From contig NZ_JAPYKH010000003.1 of assembly GCF_029623345.1 (NCBI RefSeq), forward strand, positions 124,001 to 188,000: a DNA stretch of 64,000 nucleotides. The letters are read 5' to 3'. This DNA comes from Sphingomonas phyllosphaerae. Its GTDB lineage: Bacteria > Pseudomonadota > Alphaproteobacteria > Sphingomonadales > Sphingomonadaceae. The translations under genes and the position numbers were made by a program. Below are positions 1-8,003 of the stretch, piece after piece. The number at the start of each line of letters is the position of its first letter. The stretch's first letter is position 1. The notes beneath the pieces are model-generated. The model was not told the origin of the DNA. It was given only the letters and a program-made list of their open reading frames with translations, and did no database searches.

Positions 1-401
1 AGGTGGCGATCCTGTCGCTCGGCACCCGACTGGGCGAGGCGCTCAAGGCGGCCGACGCGCTCGACGCCAAGGGCCTGTCCACCACGGTGGCCGACCTTCG
101 CTTCGCCAAGCCGCTCGACGAGGCGCTGATCCGCCGCCTGCTCACCTCGCACGAGGTGGCGGTGACGATCGAGGAGGGCGCGATCGGCGGCCTCGGCGCG
201 CATGTGCTGACGCTCGCCTCCGACGAGGGGCTGACCGACGCCGGCCTGCGCATCCGCACGATGCGGCTGCCCGACCTGTTCCAGGACCAGGACAAGCCCG
301 ACGTGCAATACGCCGAGGCGGGGCTCGACGCCGACGCGATCGTCCGCACCGTGCTCACCGCGCTGCGCTACAACGAGGCGGGCGCGATCGCGCGCGCCTG
401 A
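1..401 (+). CDS. dxs: 1-deoxy-D-xylulose-5-phosphate synthase, C-terminal part
   Basis: Partial gene: the reading frame is open at the left edge and stops with TGA at 399-401. The visible 132 residues match the C-terminal (third) transketolase-like domain of Dxs. Recognisable segments are [22 protein letters not shown], the [14 protein letters not shown] loop and the closing region with [11 protein letters not shown]. Dxs condenses pyruvate and glyceraldehyde 3-phosphate to DXP using thiamine diphosphate, the first step of the MEP isoprenoid pathway in the cytoplasm. The thiamine-binding and catalytic domains lie outside the window. The next gene begins 8 bp after the stop, so the two may be co-transcribed. 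The family call is firm. Confidence 0.93.
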   Translation, partial: VAILSLGTRLGEALKAADALDAKGLSTTVADLRFAKPLDEALIRRLLTSHEVAVTIEEGAIGGLGAHVLTLASDEGLTDAGLRIRTMRLPDLFQDQDKPDVQYAEAGLDADAIVRTVLTALRYNEAGAIARA

Positions 402-408
402 CGCGGGC

Positions 409-813
409 GTGACCGGCTGGGAGAAGGTCGGCGCGCTCACCGCGCTGTACGTGATCGGCGCGCTCTGGGTTAATTGGCTGATGGTGCGGCGCGTGCGCGG
501 GGCGGTGGCGGTGCGTGCGGCCTGGACCGCGGCGGACTTCGACGCCTGCTTCGCGGAGCTTGACCCGCGCGTTGCGCTCGCGGTGCGGGATGCGTTGGCG
601 CCGTTTTATGGCGAGGGCGTGGTGCCGCGACCGGAAGACACGCTGCGCCGCTTCCTCAAGCTTGACCGGGGTGAGGTGGAGGACGTGGCGCTCGACGCGG
701 GGGCGCGGCTCGGACTTACGGCGGCGGCGGAGCGGGAGGCGCTGCTCGTGGCGGACCTGCCCGATGTGGCCGCGCTGGTGCGGTACCTGGGAGAGAGGGT
801 GAGGCAATCCTAG
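409..813 (+). CDS. small membrane-anchored protein of unknown function
   Basis: A 134-residue protein starting at GTG 409, 8 bp after dxs. One hydrophobic helix lies near the N-terminus (about residues 7-27, VGALTALYVIGALWVNWLMV) and is followed by Arg residues, which fits an N-in membrane anchor. The rest is a soluble acidic/Ala-rich region with no motif I recognise. Codon usage and the close spacing to dxs support a real gene. Its function is unknown. It could be a downstream partner in the dxs transcript, but nothing in the sequence shows a role in isoprenoid synthesis. Confidence 0.6.
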   Translation: MTGWEKVGALTALYVIGALWVNWLMVRRVRGAVAVRAAWTAADFDACFAELDPRVALAVRDALAPFYGEGVVPRPEDTLRRFLKLDRGEVEDVALDAGARLGLTAAAEREALLVADLPDVAALVRYLGERVRQS

Positions 814-914
814 ATCGTCCCCGCAAGCCGGGAAGACTGTAGCGTCACGCCACCTTAGCGACTCGCTCGCCGCAACCCGTTGTGCATCCACGCATTCTGC
901 TTTCTGTGCCGCGT

Positions 915-960
915 GAATGTTGAGAAAGTTGAGTCGCTGGAGCAGCACGACTCAACATTC
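915..960. repeat. nested inverted repeats upstream of the toxin-antitoxin pair
   Basis: GAATGTTGAG (915-924) is the reverse complement of CTCAACATTC (951-960). GTTGAGTCG (928-936) is the reverse complement of CGACTCAAC (948-956). The right arm can therefore pair with either of two left arms, giving mutually exclusive hairpins. There is no run of T after it. It lies in the non-coding stretch 814-1077, in which I see nothing else. It could be a terminator for the dxs transcript or a regulatory structure; the sequence does not decide. Confidence 0.4.
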
Positions 961-1077
961 GCGGCGGTCGGGCGAACGCGCGCGCTATATCAACGGTGAG
1001 AAAGAGCGGCGCGATCTTCACACATCCTCGCTTGTGTAGGACAGACGAGGCTTGCCAAGCGCCCGTCGTCGCTTTAT

Positions 1078-1095
1078 CGTTTAACGCGTTAAACG
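1078..1095. promoter_or_regulatory. perfect 18-bp palindrome, candidate autoregulatory operator of the toxin-antitoxin pair
   Basis: CGTTTAACGCGTTAAACG is its own reverse complement over all 18 bases. It ends inside the Shine-Dalgarno sequence of the antitoxin gene (GGAGG, 1095-1099). Ribbon-helix-helix antitoxins typically bind palindromes at their own promoter, so this is the natural operator. A bound antitoxin would cover the promoter/start region. The AT-rich core stands out from the GC-rich surroundings. Confidence 0.6.
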
Positions 1096-1104
1096 GAGGT
1101 GCTG

Positions 1105-1341
1105 TTGCTCGGCGTCAGGCTCGACACGGAACTGGAGGAGCGGCTCGCCGCGGTCGCGCGTACCCAGGGTCGCAGCAAGAGCGACATCGCGCGCGAGGCG
1201 GTGCGGCGCTATGTCGAACTGCACGACGAGGCGTTCCGGCGCGAGGCGCGGCGCCAGTCGCAGCGCGCGTCGCGCCGCGACACGCAGCAGGATTATGCCT
1301 TCTGGGAGACGATCGAGGCGGAGGACTCGGCATGGCGGTGA
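1105..1341 (+). CDS. ribbon-helix-helix antitoxin (CopG/MazE-like)
   Basis: About 78 residues. The N-terminal part, GVRLDTELEERLAAVAR followed by KSDIAREAVRRYVE, has the beta-strand/helix/helix pattern of ribbon-helix-helix DNA-binding proteins. The C-terminal tail is Arg- and acid-rich with a Trp pair and would wrap around the toxin. I chose TTG 1105 because GGAGG (1095-1099) lies 5 nt upstream of it; GTG 1099 is in frame but overlaps the Shine-Dalgarno itself. The gene overlaps the downstream MazF-like toxin by 10 nt, which suggests translational coupling and a type II toxin-antitoxin module. The palindrome at 1078-1095 is the likely site of autoregulation. Confidence 0.75.
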   Translation: MLGVRLDTELEERLAAVARTQGRSKSDIAREAVRRYVELHDEAFRREARRQSQRASRRDTQQDYAFWETIEAEDSAWR

Positions 1342-1712
1342 CGCTGGCCGAGCAGGCGACCGGTGCGGTCGACACCGCGCCGGCGATCACGCACGGCGCC
1401 ATCGTCGAGCTCGCCGCGCCCGTGGATGCGGCCGGCGGCCCGCGCGTGTGCGTCGTGGTTCAAGCCGACCTGTTCAACGAGACGCATGCGACCGTCACGC
1501 TCTGCCCGCTCACCGCGGTGGTCGGCGGCGAGTCGCTGTTCCGGGTCGCCATCTCGCCGCAGGAGCATACCGGGCTGACGGTCGAGTGCGAGGTGCAGGT
1601 GGATCGCATCACCTCGGTGCGGCGCCATCGCATCGTCAAGGTGATCGGCCATGCCTCGGCGACCCGCATGGAGCAGGTCGATCAGGCGTTGCGCCGCTGG
1701 TTAGCGCTTTAA
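1332..1712 (+). CDS. MazF/PemK-family toxin (predicted mRNA interferase)
   Basis: A 126-residue protein starting at ATG 1332, with GGAGG 7 nt upstream (1320-1324). The frame stays open far upstream, but that extension has no coding support. Family features in order are HGAIVEL (first strand), PRVCVVVQADLFNET, LCPLTAVV, the CEVQVDRI strand and the C-terminal IGHASATRMEQVDQALRRWL. These match the PemK/MazF barrel that cleaves RNA at short sequence motifs. The usual GxEQxGxRP segment is shortened to AGGPR, so catalytic competence is likely but not certain. It overlaps the antitoxin gene by 10 nt. The target sequence cannot be read from the gene. Confidence 0.8.
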   Translation: MAVTLAEQATGAVDTAPAITHGAIVELAAPVDAAGGPRVCVVVQADLFNETHATVTLCPLTAVVGGESLFRVAISPQEHTGLTVECEVQVDRITSVRRHRIVKVIGHASATRMEQVDQALRRWLAL

Positions 1713-1735
1713 GTACAACTGGATAGGGACGGAAT

Positions 1736-2644
1736 ATGACCCCGATCGTGAAGTCCATCCTCGACAAGTACGAGGCCACCAGCCCGGCGATCAAAGCCAA
1801 TCTCGCGCGCATCCTGATGCATGGCAAGCTGGGCGGCACGGGCAAGCTGATCATCCTGCCGGTCGATCAGGGCTTCGAGCACGGCCCGGCGCGCAGCTTC
1901 GCGGTCAACCCGCCGGCGTACGACCCGCACTATCACTATCAGCTCGCGATCGACGCCGGCCTGTCGGCCTATGCCGCGCCGCTCGGTTGGCTCGAGGCGG
2001 GGGCGGACACGTTCGCGGGGCGCATCCCGACCATCCTCAAGCTCAACAGCTCGAACAGCTGGGCCACCCGCAACGCGCAGGCGCAGACCGGCAGCGTCGA
2101 GGACGCGCTGCGGCTCGGCTGCGCCGCTATCGGCTTCACCATCTATCCCGGTTCGGAGGACATCTTCGAGTCGATGGAGCAGATCCGCGGACTGCGCGAG
2201 GAGGCCGCCGCGGCGGGCCTCGCGACGGTGATCTGGAGCTACCCGCGCGGCGGCAAGCTGAGCAAGGACGGCGAGCTGGCGCTCGACGTCGGCGCCTATG
2301 CCGCGCACATGGCGGCGCTGCTCGGCGCGCACATCATCAAGGTCAAGCTGCCGACCGCGCATATCGAGCAGCCCGAGGCGCAGAAGGCCTATGAGGGGAC
2401 CGACTGGTCGAACCAGGCCGATCGCGTCCGCCACGTCGTTCAGTCGAGCTTCGCGGGGCGGCGCATCGTGGTGTTTTCGGGCGGCGCGGCCAAGGGGATC
2501 GACGCGGTCTACCAGGACGCGCGCGACGTGCTCGCGGGCGGCGGCAACGGTTCGATCATCGGGCGCAATACCTTCCAGCGCGAGCGCGGCGAGGCGCTGG
2601 CGATGCTGGAGAAGCTGATTGCGATCTACCGCGGCGAGGGGTGA
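1736..2644 (+). CDS. class I fructose-bisphosphate aldolase (DhnA/FbaB type)
   Basis: A 302-residue protein from ATG 1736, with an AGGGA Shine-Dalgarno a few bases upstream. It has the (beta/alpha)8 aldolase pattern of the DhnA/FbaB family: ILPVDQGFEHG near residue 40, LKLNSSNSW, GFTIYPGSED, VIWSYPRGG, and HIIKVKLPT with the Schiff-base lysine (Lys202 or Lys204). The phosphate-binding end follows as VVFSGGAAKG and SIIGRNTFQR. It cleaves fructose 1,6-bisphosphate to DHAP and glyceraldehyde 3-phosphate in the cytoplasm without a metal. It follows the toxin gene by 23 bp but is probably an independent housekeeping gene. Confidence 0.9.
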   Translation: MTPIVKSILDKYEATSPAIKANLARILMHGKLGGTGKLIILPVDQGFEHGPARSFAVNPPAYDPHYHYQLAIDAGLSAYAAPLGWLEAGADTFAGRIPTILKLNSSNSWATRNAQAQTGSVEDALRLGCAAIGFTIYPGSEDIFESMEQIRGLREEAAAAGLATVIWSYPRGGKLSKDGELALDVGAYAAHMAALLGAHIIKVKLPTAHIEQPEAQKAYEGTDWSNQADRVRHVVQSSFAGRRIVVFSGGAAKGIDAVYQDARDVLAGGGNGSIIGRNTFQRERGEALAMLEKLIAIYRGEG

Positions 2645-2680
2645 GGGCAAGGCTCTCGGAGGGCGGTCAAAACTTCCTTT

Positions 2681-2770
2681 CATCCCGGACTTGTTCCGGG
2701 GTCGAGCCGTCTGCGAGAGCAGCGCTTGCGGAGTTCGCGGGTCAGTGGATCCCGGACCCAGTCCGGGATG
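2681..2770. repeat. interspersed inverted repeat, copy A
   Basis: The outer arms CATCCCGGAC (2681-2690) and GTCCGGGATG (2761-2770) are perfect reverse complements. The right end is itself a hairpin, ATCCCGGAC-CCA-GTCCGGGAT (2749-2769). The same arms recur at 27217-27314, and degenerate relatives occur at 41024-41118 and 54097-54190, always between genes. It occupies most of the 346-bp gap between the aldolase gene and thiE (2645-2990). No protein is encoded. Confidence 0.8.
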
Positions 2771-2830
2771 ACGGATGGTCGGGGATGGGGCTCGTTCGCC
2801 GCGGTGGAATAGTGGTGCTTTCGTCATCGT

Positions 2831-2850
2831 GCCCCGGCGAAGGCCGGGGC
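2831..2850. repeat. GC-rich hairpin in the aldolase-thiE gap
   Basis: GCCCCGGC (2831-2838) pairs perfectly with GCCGGGGC (2843-2850) around a GAAG loop. It is preceded by CGTCATCGT and followed by CCAGGTGGG. It resembles a second type of short palindromic intergenic repeat. Apart from this and the neighbouring copy A repeat I see nothing in 2645-2990. Confidence 0.5.
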
Positions 2851-2990
2851 CCAGGTGGGTAGGCCGCCGTGGCGCTTGCCGAGCGTCGCCCGACTGCTCC
2901 CCGGCCTCCACCTTGGCACGCCAGACGTGGGGCTGACACCAAGACCGGCCCCGCTTCCCCCCGCGCGCCCGACCCGCTAGTCGCACGCAC

Positions 2991-3680
2991 ATGACAGACG
3001 ACCCGCTCGGCCCGCTCGACCCTGATTTCGCCGTCAACTTCAAGCGCGACGATCGCCGGCCACCGTGCCAGCTCTACCTGATCTCGCCACTGGACGTGAC
3101 CGGCGCCTTCCCCGACCGGCTCGCGCGCGCGCTCGACGCCGGCCCGGTCGCGGCGTTCCAGTTCCGCGTCAAGGACGTGGACCAGCATCAGGCGGCGCGG
3201 CTCGCCGAGCCGCTTCAGGCGATCTGCGCCGAGCGTGACGTCGCCTTCATCGTCAACGACAGCGTCAGCCTCGCCAAGCGGCTCGGCGCCGACGGCGTCC
3301 ACCTCGGGCAGGAGGACGGCGACGCACGCGAGGCGCGCACGATCCTCGGCCCCGCGGTTCAGATCGGGGTGACTTGCCATGGCAGCCGCCATCTCGCGAT
3401 GGAGGCGGGCGAGGCGGGCGCCGATTACGTCGCGTTCGGCAGCTTCTATCCCACCACCACCAAGCAGGTGAAGCATCGTGCCGATCCGGTGATCCTGTCG
3501 TGGTGGTCGGCGGTGTTCGAACTGCCCGGGGTGGCGATCGGCGGCATCACGCCCGCCAACGCCGCGCCGCTGGTCGCCGCGGGCGCCGACTTCCTCGCGG
3601 TGTCGGGTGCGGTATGGGGCGGCGACGAGGCGGCGGCGGTGCGCGCCTTCGCCGATCTGCTGGAGCCGCGACGCGGCTGA
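2991..3680 (+). CDS. thiE: thiamine-phosphate synthase
   Basis: A 229-residue protein from ATG 2991. ThiE joins HMP-pyrophosphate and HET-phosphate to form thiamine phosphate in the cytoplasm. The TIM-barrel motifs appear in order: LYLISPLD (first strand), [22 protein letters not shown] (pyrophosphate and magnesium binding), [20 protein letters not shown] (phosphate loop) and [11 protein letters not shown], then [10 protein letters not shown]. About 35 N-terminal residues precede the usual first strand. No TPP riboswitch is visible upstream, and the gene is not in a thi operon here. Confidence 0.92.
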   Translation: MTDDPLGPLDPDFAVNFKRDDRRPPCQLYLISPLDVTGAFPDRLARALDAGPVAAFQFRVKDVDQHQAARLAEPLQAICAERDVAFIVNDSVSLAKRLGADGVHLGQEDGDAREARTILGPAVQIGVTCHGSRHLAMEAGEAGADYVAFGSFYPTTTKQVKHRADPVILSWWSAVFELPGVAIGGITPANAAPLVAAGADFLAVSGAVWGGDEAAAVRAFADLLEPRRG

Positions 3681-3719
3681 GTCGTTACGCCTCCCACATG
3701 TTCGTGAGAGGTGGTGCCG

Positions 3720-4724
3720 ATGCGTTTCAAGTCTCTTCTCGCCGCGGCTGCGGCCGCGGCCATGGCTCCCGTCGTGGCCGCCGCGCAGGCGCCTGCCGCC
3801 GCGCCGCCGCTCGATCGTAACATTCTCCACGTGCAGGTGATTCTGGACCATCTCGGCTTCGCGCCGGGAATCCTGGACGGGCGCGGCGGGCAGTCGCTCG
3901 AGCTCGCGCTGCGCGGGTTCCAGGAGAGCCGCGGTCTGCCCAGGACGGGCAAGCCCGATGCGGCGACGATGCGCGCGCTCTACCCCTATCGTGCGGCGCG
4001 GCCGACCGTCACGATCAAGCTGACCGCCGATATGGTGCGCGGCCCGTTCCTCGGCGCGATCCCGCACGACTATAATAAGCAGGCCGAGCTGCCGACGCTC
4101 GGTTATCGCTCGCCGATGGAGAAGCTGGCCGAGATGTTCCATACCACCCCCGCGGTGCTGTTGGCGCTCAACTCGCCCGCGACGCGGATCGCGCAGGGCG
4201 CGACGGTGACCTTCCCCAACGCGCTGCCGACCTCGCGCAATTACCCCGGCGAGATCAAGCCCGAGTGGCGCCAGACGCTGACCATGCTCAACGTCGACGC
4301 CGCCTCGCCGCAGGGCGACAGCATCGTCGTCGACAAGTCGGAAGGGTCGCTGCGGGTGCTCGACAAGGCGGGCAAGCTGATCGCGCAATTTCCGGTGACG
4401 ACGGGGAGCGAGCACGACCCGCTGCCGCTCGGCACGTGGAAGATCCAGGGCAAGGACTATAACCCCAAGTTCCACTACAATCCCTCGCTGTTCTGGGACG
4501 CCAAGAAGAACGACCAGAAGGCGATGCTGCCGCCGGGGCCGAACGGGCCGGTCGGCGTGGTGTGGATCGATCTCTCGAAGCCGCATTACGGCATCCACGG
4601 CACGCCCGAGCCGTCGACCATCGGCCGCAGCGAGAGCCACGGCTGCATCCGTATGGCGAACTGGGACGTGGCGCGGTTGACGCTGATGATCGGCAACGGC
4701 GCCAAGGCGGTGTTCCAGGCGTGA
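3720..4724 (+). CDS. periplasmic L,D-transpeptidase with peptidoglycan-binding domain
   Basis: 334 residues from ATG 3720, with GAGAGG (3706-3711) 8 nt upstream; an in-frame GTG at 3711 is less well placed. There is a signal peptide (residues 1-24, ending AAAQA), then a peptidoglycan-binding-1-like region (VILDHLGFAPGILDGRGG...ALRGFQESRGL). After a linker comes a YkuD catalytic domain with His293 (YGIHGT) and Cys309 in SHGCIRM. Such enzymes make 3-3 cross-links or attach proteins to peptidoglycan using the cysteine thiol. The next gene, 7 bp downstream, is a second cell-wall enzyme, so the two probably form an envelope-maintenance operon. Confidence 0.88.
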   Translation: MRFKSLLAAAAAAAMAPVVAAAQAPAAAPPLDRNILHVQVILDHLGFAPGILDGRGGQSLELALRGFQESRGLPRTGKPDAATMRALYPYRAARPTVTIKLTADMVRGPFLGAIPHDYNKQAELPTLGYRSPMEKLAEMFHTTPAVLLALNSPATRIAQGATVTFPNALPTSRNYPGEIKPEWRQTLTMLNVDAASPQGDSIVVDKSEGSLRVLDKAGKLIAQFPVTTGSEHDPLPLGTWKIQGKDYNPKFHYNPSLFWDAKKNDQKAMLPPGPNGPVGVVWIDLSKPHYGIHGTPEPSTIGRSESHGCIRMANWDVARLTLMIGNGAKAVFQA

Positions 4725-4731
4725 GGCGTAT

Positions 4732-5337
4732 GTGACGAGGCTTGGCTGGGGCATCTTGGCGCTGATCGTCGTCGCGACGGCGGGGTTCGTGTCGCTGCTC
4801 GAACCGCATCGGCCCGGGCGCGCGAGGGAAGGTGGCGCGCCGGCGGTCTCGGCCACGCCGGCCGCGGCGCCGACCCCGGTGGCGGCCGTACCGGGCAAGC
4901 TGCTCGTGCCGGTCGCGGGCGTGGCGCGCGCCGCGCTGCGCTCGTCCTGGGGCGACACGCGCGGCGGCGGCACGCGCGGGCACCAGGGGCTCGACATCAT
5001 GGCGCCTGCCGGGACACCGGTGCTCGCCGCGGCGGACGGGCGTGTGGAGAAGCTGTTCCAGAGCGGGCTCGGCGGCACCACGGTCTACCAGCGCTCGGCG
5101 GACGGCGCGTGGGAGTTCTACTACGCGCATCTCTCCGGCTACGCCCCCGGCCTCGCCGAGGGGCAGGCGGTGCGCGGCGGGCAGGTGATCGCCTATGTCG
5201 GCGACACCGGCGACGCCGGACCGGGCAATTACCACCTCCATTTCGGGCTCAGCCGCATGCCCGCGGGCGCGCGCTGGTGGCAGGGCGAGCCGCTCGATCC
5301 CTATCCTTACCTTGCCGTAAGCCCCGCCAGCCGCTAG
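4732..5337 (+). CDS. M23-family metallopeptidase (LytM-type murein hydrolase)
   Basis: 201 residues from GTG 4732, 7 bp after the L,D-transpeptidase. An N-terminal hydrophobic segment (about residues 5-22) is a signal anchor and is followed by an Ala/Pro linker. The M23 domain shows the zinc ligands HQGLD (His84, Asp88) and the HxH pair YHLHFGL (His168, His170), plus the typical APAGTPVLAAADGRV strand. All metal ligands are present, so it is probably an active endopeptidase cutting peptide cross-links rather than a degenerate activator of the EnvC/NlpD kind. It is likely periplasmic and anchored in the inner membrane. Confidence 0.88.
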   Translation: MTRLGWGILALIVVATAGFVSLLEPHRPGRAREGGAPAVSATPAAAPTPVAAVPGKLLVPVAGVARAALRSSWGDTRGGGTRGHQGLDIMAPAGTPVLAAADGRVEKLFQSGLGGTTVYQRSADGAWEFYYAHLSGYAPGLAEGQAVRGGQVIAYVGDTGDAGPGNYHLHFGLSRMPAGARWWQGEPLDPYPYLAVSPASR

Positions 5338-5405
5338 AGCCGCGCCACCCGGCGCCCCGCTGACCAGCGGCGGTGCCCCAGTTCAGTTGACATAGGCACG
5401 GCCCC

Positions 5406-5969
5406 ATGAAGATCAGCGGCGTGGACATTCGTCCCGGCAACATCATCGAGTACGAAGGCGGCATCTGGCGCGCGGTCAAGATCCAGCACACCCAGCCCGG
5501 CAAGGGCGGTGCGTACATGCAGGTCGAGCTCAAGAACCTGCGCGACGGCCGGAAGAACAACGTCCGCTTCCGCTCGGCCGAGACGGTGGAGCGCGTCCGC
5601 CTCGACACCAAGGACTTCCAGTTCCTGTTCGCCGAGGGCGAGGGCCTGGTGTTCATGGACAAGGACACCTATGACCAAGTCACGCTGCCGCGCGACCTGC
5701 TCGGCGACGCCGCCGCCTTCCTGCAGGACGGGATGGACGTGGTGATGGAGCTTCACGACGAGGAGCCGATCAGCGTGCAGCTGCCCGACACGATCGAGGC
5801 GACGATCGTCGAGGCCGACGCGGTGGTGAAGGGGCAGACCGCCTCGTCGAGCTACAAGCCCGCGATCCTCGACAATGGCGTGCGCGTGATGGTGCCGCCG
5901 CACATCAGCAGCGGCACGCGCATCGTCGTCGACGTCTACGAGCAGACCTACGTCCGCCGCGCTGACTGA
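5406..5969 (+). CDS. efp: translation elongation factor P
   Basis: 187 residues from ATG 5406, the normal length of EF-P. It begins [12 protein letters not shown] and shows the KOW-like domain I, the modified-lysine loop QPGKGGA with Lys33 at its tip, and the C-terminal OB folds ending [19 protein letters not shown] binds ribosomes stalled at consecutive prolines and promotes peptide bond formation. No epmA/epmB modification genes are visible in the window. The Shine-Dalgarno is weak (AGG at 5394-5396). Confidence 0.96.
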   Translation: MKISGVDIRPGNIIEYEGGIWRAVKIQHTQPGKGGAYMQVELKNLRDGRKNNVRFRSAETVERVRLDTKDFQFLFAEGEGLVFMDKDTYDQVTLPRDLLGDAAAFLQDGMDVVMELHDEEPISVQLPDTIEATIVEADAVVKGQTASSSYKPAILDNGVRVMVPPHISSGTRIVVDVYEQTYVRRAD

Positions 5970-5981
5970 CGAGAGACGATC

Positions 5982-6000
5982 CCGCCCTTGATGAGGGCGG
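5982..6000 (+). terminator. candidate terminator hairpin after efp
   Basis: CCGCCCT (5982-5988) pairs with AGGGCGG (5994-6000) around a 5-nt loop, 12 bp after the efp stop. There is no T-run, so intrinsic termination is uncertain. Confidence 0.4.
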
Positions 6001-6087
6001 CGGGGTGAGGGGGCGGCCCTAGATAGTACCGCCCTATGTCCCTCCGGCCCGGCATCCTCTCCGGGGCAGGGGGAGGAGAATGAACGT

Positions 6088-6900
6088 ATGCCTTCCCATT
6101 CCGGCCTGATCACGGTCATCGAGCGCGCCGCGCGCAAGGCCGCGCCGCGGCTGCGCCGCGACTTCAACGAGGTCCAGCACCTCCAGGTGAGCCGCAAGGG
6201 TCCCGCCGACTTCGTGAGCCAGGCCGACCAGCGCGCCGAGCGGACGCTGTATGACGAGCTCTCCAAGGCGCGACCCGACTGGGGCTTCGTGATGGAGGAG
6301 GGCGGTACGATCGAAGGCGATCCGAGCAAGCCGCGCTTCATCATCGACCCGCTCGACGGCACCAGCAACTTCCTCCACGGCGTGCCGCACTTCTGCATCT
6401 CGATCGCGGTCGAGGAGCCGCTCGCCAACGGCAAGCGCGAGATCACCACCGGATTGATCTACCAGCCGCTCACCGACGAGAGCTTCTGGGCCGAGAAGGG
6501 CCGCGGCGCGTGGCTGCAGGACCAGCGGCTGCGCGTGTCGTCGCGGCGAGATCCCTCCGAGGCGCTGGTCGCGACCGGGATCCCCTTCATGGGTCACGGC
6601 GACTTCGTGCAATGGACGCGCATCTTCGGCGCGGTGGCGCCGCAGGTCGCGGGCATCCGCCGGCTCGGCGCGGCCGCGCTCGATCTCGCCTGGGTCGCGG
6701 CGGGTCGGTTCGACGCTTACTGGGAGAGCGACCTCAAGCTGTGGGATGTCGCCGCGGGCATGCTGCTGGTGAAGGAGGCGGGCGGCTTCGTCACCGACTT
6801 CCGTGGCGGCGACAAGCCGATCGAGCGCAACGAGTTCCTCGCTGCGAACGACGGGCTGCACTCCAAGCTCCACAAGATGGTGGCGCAGGCGCTTCGCTGA
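6088..6900 (+). CDS. suhB: inositol monophosphatase family protein
   Basis: 270 residues from ATG 6088, with a GGAGGAG Shine-Dalgarno about 9 nt upstream. Metal-binding motifs are EEGG (near residue 70), IDPLDGTSNFLHG (motif with two catalytic aspartates) and the C-terminal WDVAAGMLLVKEAGG. These fix the Mg-dependent phosphatase family, which includes SuhB, inositol-1-phosphatase and the 3'-phosphoadenosine phosphatases. Length and motif spacing favour the SuhB/IMPase branch, but the substrate cannot be fixed from the sequence. It lies just upstream of the nuo operon, separated by 168 bp, and is probably transcribed independently. Confidence 0.87.
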   Translation: MPSHSGLITVIERAARKAAPRLRRDFNEVQHLQVSRKGPADFVSQADQRAERTLYDELSKARPDWGFVMEEGGTIEGDPSKPRFIIDPLDGTSNFLHGVPHFCISIAVEEPLANGKREITTGLIYQPLTDESFWAEKGRGAWLQDQRLRVSSRRDPSEALVATGIPFMGHGDFVQWTRIFGAVAPQVAGIRRLGAAALDLAWVAAGRFDAYWESDLKLWDVAAGMLLVKEAGGFVTDFRGGDKPIERNEFLAANDGLHSKLHKMVAQALR

Positions 6901-7068
6901 GCCGTTCGCAGCGGGAGGGTTGAGCCCTCGGGCGGCGGCGCCGTGCACCGGCGCGCCACCAGTTCATCTGCGATTCATTCTCACCGCTCGCGGCCTTGCC
7001 CCCTCTTGGGCAGGGGTCTAGAGCGTCCGCATTCCATTCGCACCTGCGAGAGAGGCGAGAGAGACATA

Positions 7069-7443
7069 GTGGTCGATCTGTCGCAATATCTGCCGATCCT
7101 CCTGTTCCTGGGAGTGGCGCTCCTGCTGTCGAGCGCGTTCGTGTTCCTGCCGATGGCGGTCGCCAAGCTGACCGGCACCGCCCAGCCGACGCCCGAGAAG
7201 CTGTCCGAATATGAATGCGGCTTCCCCGCCTTCGAGGACAGCCGCTCGCAGTTCGACGTTCGGTTTTATCTCGTTGCCATCCTGTTCATCATCTTCGATC
7301 TCGAAGCGGCCTTCCTATATCCCTGGGCGGTAAGCGTGTTCACGCTCGGATGGACGGCCTGGTTCTCGATGATGATCTTCATCGCCGAACTCGCGCTCGG
7401 CCTTGTATATGCATGGAAGAAGGGAGCGCTGGAGTGGGAGTAG
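7069..7443 (+). CDS. nuoA: NADH-quinone oxidoreductase subunit A
   Basis: 124 residues from GTG 7069, preceded by a GAGAG-rich Shine-Dalgarno; the frame is open further upstream but unlike any NuoA. Three transmembrane helices (about 8-30, 67-87 and 94-116) flank the conserved [15 protein letters not shown] loop, which lies at the quinone-access region of complex I and contains the conserved Cys. It is the first gene of a 14-subunit complex I operon; the stop overlaps nuoB by 10 nt. Confidence 0.95.
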   Translation: MVDLSQYLPILLFLGVALLLSSAFVFLPMAVAKLTGTAQPTPEKLSEYECGFPAFEDSRSQFDVRFYLVAILFIIFDLEAAFLYPWAVSVFTLGWTAWFSMMIFIAELALGLVYAWKKGALEWE

Positions 7444-8003
7444 AGGCGCATTCCGGGCCGATCGGGCTCGTCAACAATCCGGAGCCCGCCGGCGGGATCG
7501 TGATGCCCGACCAGGGCTTCTTCGACGGCCTCAACGGCGAGCTGAACGACAAGGGCTTCCTGGTCACCTCGACCGAGGATCTGTTCCAATGGGCGCGCAC
7601 CGGTTCGCTCTGGTGGATGACCTTCGGGCTGGCGTGCTGCGCGGTGGAGATGATCCACGTCAACATGCCGCGCTACGACATGGAGCGGTTCGGCGCCGCG
7701 CCGCGTGCGTCGCCGCGCCAGTCGGACGTGATGATCGTCGCGGGTACGCTGTGTAACAAGATGGCGCCGGCGCTGCGCAAGGTCTACGACCAGATGTCGG
7801 AGCCGAAGTACGTCATCTCGATGGGTTCGTGCGCCAATGGCGGCGGCTATTATCACTATAGCTACAGCGTCGTGCGCGGATGCGACCGCGTGGTGCCGGT
7901 CGATATCTACGTGCCCGGCTGCCCGCCGACCGCGGAAGCGTTGCTGTACGGCGTGATGCAGCTGCAGCGGAAGATTCGTCGGTCGGGGAGCATCGAACGG
8001 TGA
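7434..8003 (+). CDS. nuoB: NADH-quinone oxidoreductase subunit B
   Basis: 189 residues starting at GTG 7434, chosen because AGGGAG (7421-7426) lies 7 nt upstream; a later ATG at the start of MPDQGFF would also keep the fold. The ligands of the N2 [4Fe-4S] cluster are Cys68-Cys69 (GLACCAVE), Cys133 (MGSCANGG) and Cys163 ([12 protein letters not shown]). NuoB passes electrons from N2 to quinone at the junction of the peripheral and membrane arms. It overlaps nuoA by 10 nt and nuoC by 4 nt. Confidence 0.96.
   Translation: MGVEAHSGPIGLVNNPEPAGGIVMPDQGFFDGLNGELNDKGFLVTSTEDLFQWARTGSLWWMTFGLACCAVEMIHVNMPRYDMERFGAAPRASPRQSDVMIVAGTLCNKMAPALRKVYDQMSEPKYVISMGSCANGGGYYHYSYSVVRGCDRVVPVDIYVPGCPPTAEALLYGVMQLQRKIRRSGSIER

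Noticed and set aside
996-1331. Upstream extension of the MazF-like toxin to a 238-residue protein
   Set aside because: The extension overlaps the antitoxin in another frame, is Arg-rich and unlike any MazF N-terminus, and a good Shine-Dalgarno precedes ATG 1332.
2742-5081. A 779-codon open frame on the minus strand across thiE and the cell-wall enzymes
   Set aside because: It is the shadow of GC-rich genes on the other strand: Arg/His-rich, no recognisable domain, and it overlaps three well-supported genes.
5387-5392. TTGACA upstream of efp as a -35 promoter element
   Set aside because: It lies only 14 bp before the start codon, so the -10 element would fall inside the gene.
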